A stretch of DNA of 54,065 bases from Methyloceanibacter superfactus (GTDB taxonomy: Bacteria > Pseudomonadota > Alphaproteobacteria > Rhizobiales > Methyloligellaceae). Below the pieces are notes generated by a model. The model had not been told where the DNA came from. It did not search any database and saw only the letters and a program-made list of their open reading frames with translations. Made by a program: the position numbers and the translations under genes. Shown here one piece after another: positions 36,982 to 45,720 of this stretch. The stretch covers positions 1 through 54,065 of the forward strand of contig NZ_LPWF01000006.1 of the NCBI RefSeq assembly GCF_001723305.1, in the 5' to 3' direction. Numbering within the stretch: position 1 is the stretch's first letter; each line of letters starts with the position of its first letter.

Positions 36982-38024
36982 CTATTTCTTGAGGCGGGCG
37001 ACGACGGACTCGAGCGCGGCGATGGCCTCGGCCCGGTCGCGCTTGTTCAGATCCAGTAGCAGCTTGAAGCCGTCCTGCTCCTCGCGGATGACGGATCCCT
37101 CGCCAACCAGGTCGTCGTACAGCCCCAGCACCTTGTAACAGCGCAAGGGTTCGGCAAAGCCTTCACCTTGATCGGCTCGTGCTCCTCCGTATTCACCTCG
37201 TCCTTCACCAGCGCATAGGTCTCGTGGCCGATGAGGATGCCGTCGGTTTCAGCATGGAATTCCAGCCGCGCCGTCGCATTCACGCAGCTGCCGATGATCG
37301 TGTAGTCCATGCGGTCGTTGCTGCCGAAATTGCCCACGGTGACGTAGCCGGTATTGATGCCGATGCGCAGGTGGAACGGCTGCTCGGCGCCGAGCTCCAG
37401 CCATTCGGTCTGCAACTCGCGCAAGCGCTTCAGCATGGCGATGGCCATGCGCACGCAACAGCGCGCGTCTTCCTTCACCCCCCGCGACTCGGGATCGCCG
37501 AAGAACACCATGATGGCATCGCCAATATATTTGTCGATCGTCGCGCCATGCTCCAGCGCGATATTGGTCATCTCGGTCAAATAGCGATTGAGCAGATTGG
37601 TGAGATCTTCGGACTCCATCTTGTCCGTGGTCTCGGTGAAGTTCACCACGTCGGAGAAGAAGATCGTCAGCTTCTTGCGGTTGGACGTGATCTCGACGTT
37701 CTGAGCGCCGGTGAAGATCGATTGGTAAATCTGCGGCGACAGATATTTCGAGAGCTTCTTGGAAAGCGATTCCAGCTCTTTGTTCTTCTCGGCGATGATC
37801 TCGTTGGCGCGGCGCTGCTCCTGTGTCAACGCATTGAGCTGCTCCTCGTTGCGGTCGCTCAGCCGCATGAGCCGGCGCGTGGCGCGCAGCAGCTTCTGAT
37901 AGTCCTTGACCAGCGCCGCATAGAGCTTGCCGTCCGCAAGGTCGGCGAAGCGGCCACTTTCGATGAGCTCCTGCGCCGATGCGAGGGTCTGCTCCTCCGC
38001 GCCGAAGAGGTCGTGCGACGGCAT
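36982..38024 (-). CDS. Class III adenylate/guanylate cyclase with N-terminal coiled coil, frameshifted
   Basis: An enzyme of about 347 residues. Residues ~1-110 are a helical coiled coil with no membrane segment; a short SKYLSPQIYQSIF linker leads to the catalytic domain. Both metal-binding Asp are present (FFSDVVNFT and KYIGDAIMVFFG), the transition-state Asn/Arg are in VNATARLEF, and the base-recognition pair is Lys (IDKYIGD) and Asp (RMDYTIIG), which predicts ATP as substrate. One G is missing near 37,158; restored, the end reads KGFAEPLRCYKVLGLYDDL and stops at TAG 36,982. It is the last gene of the siaA-siaB-siaC-like operon; the ATG overlaps the siaC stop (TAATG). It sits where Pseudomonas has the diguanylate cyclase SiaD. 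Confidence 0.93.
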
Positions 38025-38412
38025 TAGCCGGCCATCTTCTCGAGATGGAACTTGGCGGCTTCGAGATCCTCGCCGAACTCCTCGCCCAATTCCTGCATGG
38101 TGTCGTCTTCTTTGTCGTAGAGCCAATAGATGTCGACCGTCGCGCCGCCTGCGGCGGCGGCTTCGAGCTTGTCCATGAGCATCATCACCGCCTTGGCGCT
38201 CGAGCTATTGAGATAGATGAGCTCGAAGTCGAACCGGCAACTACCCTGGCCGAGCGCGCCGAGATACTCGTCCAGCGCGGTGAACACGGGCCGGTAGAAC
38301 TCGGTCACGTCCTCGGGATAGACTCGCCCGAGATCCTCAGATGGTTGTTGGCGAAATCGAACACCACGGCCGGCGTGCGGGAGGTCGGCTCAATATCCAG
38401 CTTGTCTCGCAT
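38024..38412 (-). CDS. siaC: SiaC-like regulatory phosphoprotein (DUF1987), frameshifted
   Basis: A protein of about 129 residues of the SiaC family. The N-terminal part (RDKLDIEPTSRTPAVVFDF, DFANNHLRISGE) and the rest (VTEFYRPVFTALDEYLG onward) are in two frames; adding one C near 38,322 joins them as ESYPEDVTEFY. The site that is phosphorylated by SiaB in Pseudomonas (Thr in YFNTSS) corresponds to YLNSSSAK here at residues 68-74, with Ser instead of Thr. SiaC is the switch protein: in its unphosphorylated form it binds and activates the cyclase. It lies 7 bases after the siaB-like gene and overlaps the cyclase start. Confidence 0.88.
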
Positions 38413-38419
38413 TACTCCC

Positions 38420-38989
38420 TCAGATCGTCGCTTTGAGCGCAAAAAACGAATGGTCGGAATCGATCTCGGCGAAATCGAACTCGATGGGCTTGGTGGCGCG
38501 CCGTGCGATCTCCATGAAGCCAAGGCCAGCGCCCTTGCTGCCTTCCTCCGGGTCCGCCCTGAGCTTCTCCTTATAGAGAGCTTTCAGCTGCTCCTTGTTC
38601 ATACCCCTGATTCTCTCCAGCCGCTCCCTGAGGCGTTCGACATCGGCTTGGCGAACCAGGTTGCCGGCACAAACGATGTAATCGACCCCTTCCCTGCCGA
38701 TGGTGAGGATGCCGTAGCGGATTTCCTTGAGCGCACCGGCGTCGGAAGCAGGTGGCGGCGGAAGGTGCTGCATCTCGGCGGAGTAGCGAATGATGTTCTG
38801 CATCTGCTCGACGAAAATGGCGAACACGCTGCGCAGCGTCTTGGTGTCGGCATCATCGATGGTGAGCTTTTGCTTCAACGCCTCGCCCACGCCGCTCAGC
38901 ACAGGCTCGGTCACGTAGCCGCTATAGGCGAAGATCACGCCTTGCGTGTGCAGCATCGACCGCAAATCCATGAGTTGGCCGGCAAGCAT
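38420..38989 (-). CDS. siaB: SiaB-family protein kinase
   Basis: A 189-residue protein of the SiaB family (DUF6272), a GHKL-type serine/threonine kinase. The ATP-site signs are an N-box-like VEQMQNIIRYSAEM and a G-box-like GSKGAGLGFMEIARRA. It should phosphorylate SiaC and so switch the cyclase off. It has no membrane helix. The ATG at 38,989 follows the phosphatase stop by 9 bases. Confidence 0.88.
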   Translation of the reverse strand: MLAGQLMDLRSMLHTQGVIFAYSGYVTEPVLSGVGEALKQKLTIDDADTKTLRSVFAIFVEQMQNIIRYSAEMQHLPPPPASDAGALKEIRYGILTIGREGVDYIVCAGNLVRQADVERLRERLERIRGMNKEQLKALYKEKLRADPEEGSKGAGLGFMEIARRATKPIEFDFAEIDSDHSFFALKATI

Positions 38990-38998
38990 CGGATCCTC

Positions 38999-41460
38999 CT
39001 AGGCGTGGGGGATGAAGCCCAAGACGGTGAGATCGTCGCGGCGAAGCTGATCGCCCTGGTATTTCTCAAGTGCCTTGCGCAGCGATACCTCCTGCTCCCT
39101 CATGGGCGCATCGCCGAGCTTGCGCAAGAGATCCTTAAATCGCCGCTTGCCGAAGGAGCGGCCGCGCGGACCGCCGATTTGGTCGATCAAGCCGTCCGTG
39201 GTGAGATAGAACGAGTCGCGGGCATCGAACGGAAAGGTGTAGTTGCTGAAGCGCGTGCGCGCGGATAGCGGCGATAGCCGAGCCCTTCGCGATCGCCCTT
39301 GATCTCGATGACGCCTTCTTGGTTCGCCCGCCACAAGGAGAAGCGCGCGCCGGCAAACGTCATCAGCTGCTTTTTCGGATCGATGAAGCAGATACCGGCC
39401 TCAAGCCCGTCGTCGGTCTCACCATGCATCTCATCTTGACCGAGCAGGCTCTGCACGCCCTCATGCAATCCGGCCAGCACCTCGCTCGGCTTGTCGCCAG
39501 GCGCGCTGATGAGCATGCGGTCGAGCAAGCCCCACGCAATCAGCGTCATGAAGGCGCCGGGCACGCCGTGCCCCGTGCAGTCGCCGACCATCACCGCGTA
39601 GCCGTCATTGATCGGCTGGAACCAAAAGAAGTCGCCACCGACAATGTCGCGTGTCCCAGATCAGAAAATGATCGGCGGCCAAGGCCTCGAGCTCGCGCCG
39701 CGCGGGGAGCACGGCCGACTGGATGCGGCTCGCATAGCGCAGGCTTTGCAGGATCAGCTGATTGGCCGCCGCGGCCCGCTGCTCGCTCTCCTTGACCTCG
39801 GTGAGATCGCTATAGACGGCGACGGTGCCGCCGGTCTCGGTGCGGCGCTCGCTGATCTGCAGCCAGCGTCCATCCGACCGGCGCTGGAGGATCGGCTCGC
39901 CCGGATTGCGATGCTCGGCCAGACGTTGCCTGATCCAGCCTTCGCCGCCGCCCTTGGCGTCGGCGATGAGACCGTGGGCCACGGCCTTGCGGATGATCTC
40001 CTCATAGGTGGACGCCGCGCGGGGGCCTTCGCCGAAATCGAACAGCTCGGCATAGTTGTGATTGGCAAGCACCAACCGATCCTCCGCGTCGTAGAGGGAG
40101 AAGCCCTCGGAGATCGTCTCGATGGCGTCGGTCAGACGCTGCTCACTCTGCTGGAGGGCCGCCTGCTCGGCGGTCTTGCGCGCGGTCACCTCGCTCCACG
40201 TGCCGATCACCTCGAGCGGACTGCCATTCTGGTCCCGCACGAGCGTCTGCTCGTCGCTGACCCAGCAATAAACGCCGTCGGCCTTGCGGAAGCGATATTC
40301 GGACACGTGCCGGCCGTCCTCGAACAGTTTCACCTGCTCCGCCTCCACCGCGGCCAGGTCCTCCGGGTGCACCCGGGCGCGCCAGAAATCGGGCTGCTTC
40401 AGATAGTCGTCGGGCTCGTAGCCTAGAACACGCTGAATGTTGTCACTGACGAAGGTGGGCGTGAAATTGCCGGTCGCGGCGAAGCTGTAGACCACGGCGG
40501 GCGCGCTGTGGAGCATCATATCGAAGCGCGCCCGGGACGCGTTGCTCGCCTCCTCCGCCGCTTTCCGCGCGGTGATGTTGCTCCACGACCCGACAATCTC
40601 GGTCGGCTCGCCCTTGTCGTCGCGCAGCAGATATTGGTCGTCGCTCACCCAGATATAGGTGCCGTTACGCTTGCGGAAGCGGTACTCGGCGACGTGGCGG
40701 CCCTTATCGAAAAGCCGCGCCTGCTCGGCCTCGACCGCAGCGAGATCCTCGGGGTGCACGTGGGACCGCCAGAAGTCGGCATGCTCCAGATATTTCTCGG
40801 GGCAGTAACCGAGCAGCCGCTTGATGTTCTCGCTGATGAAGGTAGGGGCGTAGTCGTCCCGCGCCTTGAAGCTGTAAATCACCGACGGCGCCGTCTCCAG
40901 CAACACGGACAGGCGCGCCCGCGCGGCGTCCTCGGCATCCTCGGCGGCCTTGCGGGCGCCGATATCGCTCCACGAGCCGACGACTTCGAGAGGCGCCCCC
41001 GCATCGTCGCGGACAAGGTGCTGCTCGTCGTTCACCCAGCAATAAGAGCCATCCCGGCGGCGAAAGCGATATTCGAGGGTCTGCCGGCCCACGTCGAAAA
41101 GGCGGTTCACCTCGCATCGACCCGCGCGAGATCGTCAGGATGCACGCGCTCCTGCCAGAAATTCGGGTTGTCGAGATACTCGCCCGAGGCGTAGCCGAAC
41201 AAAGTCTCGATATTGTCGCTGATAAAAGTCGGCGCGAAGTCGCCCCGTGCCTTGAAGCTGTAGATCACCGCCGGCGAGGCAGCCAACAGGCGCGCCGCCT
41301 GCTCACGCGCTTTCGCCTTGGCGCTCTTGTCGCGCTCCCGCGCCGCCAGATCCAACATGTTCTGAAGGATGGCGGTGACCTCGCCCGCATCGACGTCCGG
41401 CCGTAGCAGCTTAGCCAAGGCGGCGGCCGCCCGCTGGGCATGCTGTTTCGAAGCGGTCAT
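38999..41460 (-). CDS. PAS-PAS-PAS-PAS-PP2C (SpoIIE) phosphatase, SiaA-like, three frameshifts
   Basis: A protein of about 820 residues. A short N-terminal helical part is followed by three similar PAS/PAC units (from about 41,295, 40,918 and 40,531), a fourth, different PAS (EGFSLYDAEDRLVLANHNY, about 40,120-39,830), and a C-terminal PP2C/SpoIIE domain with the metal motifs DIVGGDFFWF and GDCTGHGVPGAFM. It probably dephosphorylates SiaC and so turns the cyclase on. Pseudomonas SiaA has a membrane sensor; this one is cytosolic. Frameshifts lie near 41,108, 39,655 and 39,270; each is bridged by clear domain continuity (for example WDTR to DIVGGDF). It is the first gene of the operon. Confidence 0.88.
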
Positions 41461-41724
41461 CGTATGGGGGTCTCAGTCCACATGAGGACACGTGCCTAAG
41501 TGCGGGGACATGAAGGCGATAGTGTCGGGGATGCTACAGGGAATCAATGCCAAGGCATCGATCCGCCGGCCCACAACTCATCGGAAGGTTACCGGCCCCG
41601 CGTCATCTCAACAGGCTGCCGGTCGTGCTCCACGCCGGCCAACGGCCAGCGCGGAGGACGCCCGATCATAGGTCGCCGGTCGATTGCCCCATCGTCCTGG
41701 GGCACGTACCGCGTAGGCGAGCGC

Positions 41725-41937
41725 TTACGGCGTTTCAGTTGCAGGCGCCTCGTCGGCAGGTGCCTCGGCGGCCGGCGTTTCTGGCGCCGCGGCCGGTGTG
41801 GTCGCCGGCATGTCGCTGGCCGTCTTGCCGATGACGCAGTCAAACCACCCGTCTTGGCCCCACTCGCAACCATGCCTCTTGCTCTGAACGAAGGCAAAAA
41901 TGGCCGCAATAATGATAAGAATGAGAATAATCCGCAT
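41725..41937 (-). CDS. Small single-helix membrane protein with Pro/Ala-rich tail
   Basis: A 70-residue protein: residues 2-19 form one membrane helix (Ile/Leu rich), then a short Cys-containing part (HGCEWGQDGWFDCVIGK) with two Cys nine residues apart that could pair, and a Pro/Ala/Glu/Thr-rich tail of ~30 residues with PAAEAPADEAPA-like repeats. No family recognised. The ATG at 41,937 is preceded by a GAGGGAACG site. Upstream and downstream there are 160-260 bases with no other gene; 41,461-41,724 holds nothing I can support. Confidence 0.6.
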   Translation of the reverse strand: MRIILILIIIAAIFAFVQSKRHGCEWGQDGWFDCVIGKTASDMPATTPAAAPETPAAEAPADEAPATETP

Positions 41938-42101
41938 GCACGTTCCCTCCCTATTCGCGCCCGCGTAAACTATACGAACGGAGCCAAAACAAAAAGGGGC
42001 GGCTTGCCGCCGATTCTTGTTTTTACGTATTCGTCACACGATATGACCTTGATAGACGGGGTGCAGGTTGTTGTCCCAGTTCGATTTATTGCCGTAAGCA
42101 G

Positions 42102-43055
42102 ATGTGCACACCTAAGCTCATATCGCGTCAGACATTCCTGAAAGCCAGCCTTGCCCTGGCGGCGACGCCGCTGCTGCGCTACGTCCCCGCCCACGCCGCC
42201 GCGGCCGACGTGAGCGAGGTGGCGCCTGGCGTGTTCGTGCATCAAGGCCGCTACGAGGTTCAGTCGCCCGAGAATCGCGGCGACATGGCCAATGCCAGCT
42301 TCGTTGTCGGGAGCGAGGGGGTCGCCGTCATCGACACCTCTGGAAGCGCCGTGATGGGACGCGAACTCCGTGACGCCATCCGCGCCGTGACCAACAAGCC
42401 GATCAAATACGTGATCAACACCCATATGCACCCCGATCACGTGTTCGGGAATGCGGCCTTCGTCCAGGACAACCCGACCTTTGTGGGCCACTACAAGCTC
42501 GCCCGCGCGCTCGGCACGCGCAGCCAGGGCTATATCACCGCGAACAAACAGATGCTTGGCGAGGCGACGTTCAAAGGCAGCGAGATCATCCTGCCGACAC
42601 TCTCGATCAAGGAACCCACGACCCTCGATCTCGGCGACCGCACGCTGCTGCTGGAGCCGCAGCCAACGGCGCATACGGACAACGATCTCATCGTCACCGA
42701 TTCGAAGACCAACACGCTGTTTCTCGGCGACCTGCTGTTCTCCGTGCATGTCCCGACGATCGACGGCTCCATCAAGGGATGGCTCGCGCTGCTCGATGAG
42801 ATGGGCAAGCGAAAGGCCGCCCGGGTGGTTCCCGGCCACGGCCCCCAGACCATGGAGCTACCGGAGGCACTTGAGCCGGAGCAGCGATACTTGGCGACCA
42901 TCGCAGCCGATGTGCGCCGTCAGATCGCCGAAGGCAAGACGCTAGCGGAAGCGACGAAAACGGCGGGATTCTCCGAAAAAGACGCCTGGAAGTTGTTCGA
43001 TCAGTATCATGTCCGCAACGTCACCGCGGCATTCGCAGAACTGGAATGGGAATGA
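42102..43055 (+). CDS. Quinoprotein relay system zinc metallohydrolase (SoxH-like), MBL fold
   Basis: A 317-residue periplasmic metallo-beta-lactamase-fold enzyme. The zinc motif is NTHMHPDHVFGN, with later PTAHTDND, FLGDLLFS and PGHGPQ. The signal (SRQTFLKASLALAATPLL, cleavage near AHAAA) resembles a Tat signal but with one of the twin Arg replaced by Gln. The family (SoxH-related, quinoprotein relay system) accompanies PQQ-dependent alcohol dehydrogenases and SoxYZ-like carriers. It precedes the SoxYZ-like gene by 38 bases. The reaction is unknown. Confidence 0.88.
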   Translation: MCTPKLISRQTFLKASLALAATPLLRYVPAHAAAADVSEVAPGVFVHQGRYEVQSPENRGDMANASFVVGSEGVAVIDTSGSAVMGRELRDAIRAVTNKPIKYVINTHMHPDHVFGNAAFVQDNPTFVGHYKLARALGTRSQGYITANKQMLGEATFKGSEIILPTLSIKEPTTLDLGDRTLLLEPQPTAHTDNDLIVTDSKTNTLFLGDLLFSVHVPTIDGSIKGWLALLDEMGKRKAARVVPGHGPQTMELPEALEPEQRYLATIAADVRRQIAEGKTLAEATKTAGFSEKDAWKLFDQYHVRNVTAAFAELEWE

Positions 43056-43093
43056 TATACTGTTCCCAATCATGCAATGAGGAACACGGCACA

Positions 43094-43918
43094 ATGCCTC
43101 ACACTTTCATAAGCCTAGCCAAAGCCTGCGGCCTCGCCGCCCTGGCGGCATCCCTCCTCGTCCTCGGCCTGCCGGACGCACGCGCCGAAGAGAATGTCTG
43201 GCCCATCCTCAAGGAGCAGGCTTTCGGCGACCGGCCGATCCAGGAAGAGGACGGGATGGTGGTGCTCGAGACCCCATCGAAGGTGGAGGATGCCGCCATC
43301 GTTCCGTTGACCGTGCGGGTGCCGCCGTCGGTCAAGGGTGAGCTCAAGTCGCTCACGCTGTTCATCGACAAGAATCCCGATCCCAAGGTGGCCACCCTCA
43401 CCTTCGGCCCCGCGGCCGGCACCAGCGGTGAGCGCAGCTTCTCCACCCGCGTGCGCGTCGATAATTTTTCGCATGTGCGCGCCATCCTGGAGACCGCGGA
43501 CGGTAGCCTGCACATGACAACGAAGTTCCTCGCGGCCGCCGGCGGCTGTGCCGCCATGCAGGCGAAGGATCCCGATGCCGACTCGGCGGATATGGGCAAG
43601 GTGATCGTCAGGACTTTTCCGCCCGCGCTTGACTCGAACCCAATCTGGGCGGCGCAAGTGATGATCAAGCATCCGAACCACAACGGCATGCAGCTCGATA
43701 TCAACACGGCCAAGTTCATCCCGGCGCGCTTCGTCAAGGAGATGACGGTGAAACGCGACGGCGAGCTGGTGTTTCAGTTGGATGGGACGTTCTCGATCTC
43801 GACCAATCCGAACTTCCGATTCACTTTCAGTCGCGGCGAGGAGAACGACCTTGATGTCGTGATCGTCGATACAGACGGGACGGTGTTCGAGGGCCAGACC
43901 CATCCGAAGGGCTCTTGA
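43094..43918 (+). CDS. Quinoprotein dehydrogenase-associated SoxYZ-like carrier protein
   Basis: A 274-residue fusion of a SoxY-like and a SoxZ-like domain, exported by the signal peptide LAALAASLLVLGLPDARAE. The SoxY-like part ends in a GGC carrier motif (AAAGGCAAMQ), and the SoxZ-like part carries IKHPNHNGM and FTFSRGEENDL. Such fused carriers are found next to PQQ methanol/ethanol dehydrogenase genes, not with sulfur oxidation sets. I chose the ATG at 43,094 over the upstream start at 43,046, which overlaps the hydrolase. The dehydrogenase itself is not in the window. Confidence 0.9.
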   Translation: MPHTFISLAKACGLAALAASLLVLGLPDARAEENVWPILKEQAFGDRPIQEEDGMVVLETPSKVEDAAIVPLTVRVPPSVKGELKSLTLFIDKNPDPKVATLTFGPAAGTSGERSFSTRVRVDNFSHVRAILETADGSLHMTTKFLAAAGGCAAMQAKDPDADSADMGKVIVRTFPPALDSNPIWAAQVMIKHPNHNGMQLDINTAKFIPARFVKEMTVKRDGELVFQLDGTFSISTNPNFRFTFSRGEENDLDVVIVDTDGTVFEGQTHPKGS

Positions 43919-43948
43919 GGCCCTCCACCGCGCAATCGCTCGGCGGCG

Positions 43949-44233
43949 CTACTGCGGCTGTTTGCTGGAGTAATAGATGTGCGCCTGGAGCAAAAAGTCC
44001 TCGGGGCGCTTGAGGAAGAGCTTTTTCGCCGTCTCATTGCCGAAGCAATAGGTCTTGCCCTTGTAGACGGTGTTGACGGAGCAATCGGTCTGGATGTCCT
44101 TGCCGAGCGCAAGGCCCATGACGCACTCCCCGTCAAACTCTCCCTCCGCGGTCTCCGCCGCGAACACGGGATTGGCGGCGATTCCCACCATGGCGGCACC
44201 GGCCACGAGGCCGATGAAGACGCCCCTCTTCAT
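43949..44233 (-). CDS. Small periplasmic YHS-domain-like protein
   Basis: A 94-residue exported protein with a signal peptide (MKRGVFIGLVAGAAMVGI, cleavage near VFAAE). The mature part matches a YHS domain: CSVNTVYKGKTYCFGNETAKKLFLKRPEDFL, with three Cys. YHS domains are thought to bind metal. It is convergent to the SoxYZ-like gene, with 30 bases between. A longer upstream frame (to 44,407) overlaps lpxD and is not likely. Its role is unknown; metal handling for the quinoprotein system is a guess. Confidence 0.75.
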   Translation of the reverse strand: MKRGVFIGLVAGAAMVGIAANPVFAAETAEGEFDGECVMGLALGKDIQTDCSVNTVYKGKTYCFGNETAKKLFLKRPEDFLLQAHIYYSSKQPQ

Positions 44234-44270
44234 TCTCTTCCTCGTCTGCTCATCCAGACGCCGTGGAAAT

Positions 44271-45312
44271 TTACGCATCTCGCCCATTCTTGCCCAATTT
44301 CCTGAGAGCGGCGACCTCGCGGGCCCACTCCTTGAATGGGCGGGCGGGCGTGCCGCCCATGCGCGCGCCGGCCGGCACGTCGTCCTTGACGTGCGCCATG
44401 CCAGCAATCAGCACGCCGTCGCCGATCTTGACGTGCTCCACCACACCCGAGTGGGCGCCCATGATCACGAAGTCACCGAGCTGCGCGGAACCGGCAACGC
44501 CGGACTGAGAGACGATGATGCAATGGCGGCCGATGACAACGTTGTGGGCAATCTGAACCAGATTATCGATCTTGGTGCCGGCGCCGATCTTGGTGTCCGA
44601 CAGGAAGCCGCGGTCCACGGTCGAGTTGGCGCCGATCTCCACGTCATCGTCGATGACGACGCGGCCGATCTGCGGAATCTTGAAATGTCCCTCGGCGCTC
44701 ATGTCATAGCCGAAACCATCTTGGCCGATGCGCGAGCCGGCATGGAGGGTCACGCGGTCGCCGATGAGGGCGTGCGTCACCGAGGCGCCCGGGCCGACAT
44801 AGCAGCGCTCTCCCATGAAAACGCGATAACCGACAATGGCGCCGGCGGCGATGGTGGTACCGGGACCGATGCGCGCTTCCCGGCCGACGATCGCACCCGG
44901 CTCGATGGTGACGCCCTCGGCAATCTCGGCCGTGGGGTGAATGAGCTCGCCGCTTTCCCGCGCCGACGCGGCGGCCGCGCACGGCTCCAGCGCCGAGGGA
45001 TAAAGCAGGCCGACAGCCATGGCGAACGCGCGATGCGGGGCGTCGGTCATCACCGCCGCCGCCCCGGCGGGCACCAGACCGGCATCGCGGCGCTTGATCA
45101 GACAAGGCGGCCGCGCTCGTCGCCGCCAAGTCCACCGCATATTTGGGCCCGGTGCAAAAGGTGAGATGGGTTGCCGCGGCCTCCTTGAGAGGGCGCAAAT
45201 CGTCGATTTCCGTCGCCCCGTCGCTGGCGAGCACAAGTTCGGCGCCGACCGCATCTGCGATGACCTGCAAGGCGATAGGGCGTGCACGCTCGAAGAATCC
45301 GGGGTGATTCAC
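44271..45312 (-). CDS. lpxD: UDP-3-O-(3-hydroxyacyl)glucosamine N-acyltransferase LpxD, frameshifted
   Basis: LpxD adds the N-linked hydroxyacyl chain in lipid A synthesis. The N-terminal uridine-binding domain ([25 protein letters not shown]) is in one frame and the left-handed beta-helix with hexapeptide repeats in another. The join lies near 45,110. The catalytic His is in [12 protein letters not shown]. The start is GTG at 45,312. Length after repair is about 346 residues, typical for the family. lpxA and fabZ are not adjacent. Confidence 0.93.
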
Positions 45313-45513
45313 TCTTTTCTCCAGTTTGCGGGAAGATGCCGCGCGCTTGGCCAGCGGTGGGGGATCGGGCGCGTGGCGCCGAGGATCATAGACCCTTGAG
45401 GCGCCTTCCTATAGCGGCATTTTCTGGGCGGCCTTCGCCGGCACGCCACATGGAGGCCTCAAGGATTGCGTGCCGAGGCCAGATCGGCCGCCGACAACCA
45501 CCGCTTTGGGAAT

Positions 45514-45589
<76 letters not shown>

Positions 45590-45626
45590 TAAGAATGCGG
45601 CCTGCCCTCGCGAGACGCATCCGGGA

Positions 45627-45646
45627 TGGGTGTTCGTGAACACCCA
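45627..45646. repeat. Operator-like palindrome upstream of tRNA-Lys
   Basis: TGGGTGTTC and GAACACCCA form 9-bp arms around a 2-base centre, and a third GGGTG half-site follows at 45,648. It lies between the rodA stop and the tRNA start. The centre is too short for a good hairpin, so a protein-binding site is more likely than a terminator. Confidence 0.45.
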
Positions 45647-45720
45647 AGGGTGCTCCCCTTAGCATTGCCCCGGTTGGCCTGTCCAGTTTGCCTTTGTCGG
45701 AAAATGACTTGGCCGGCGGC

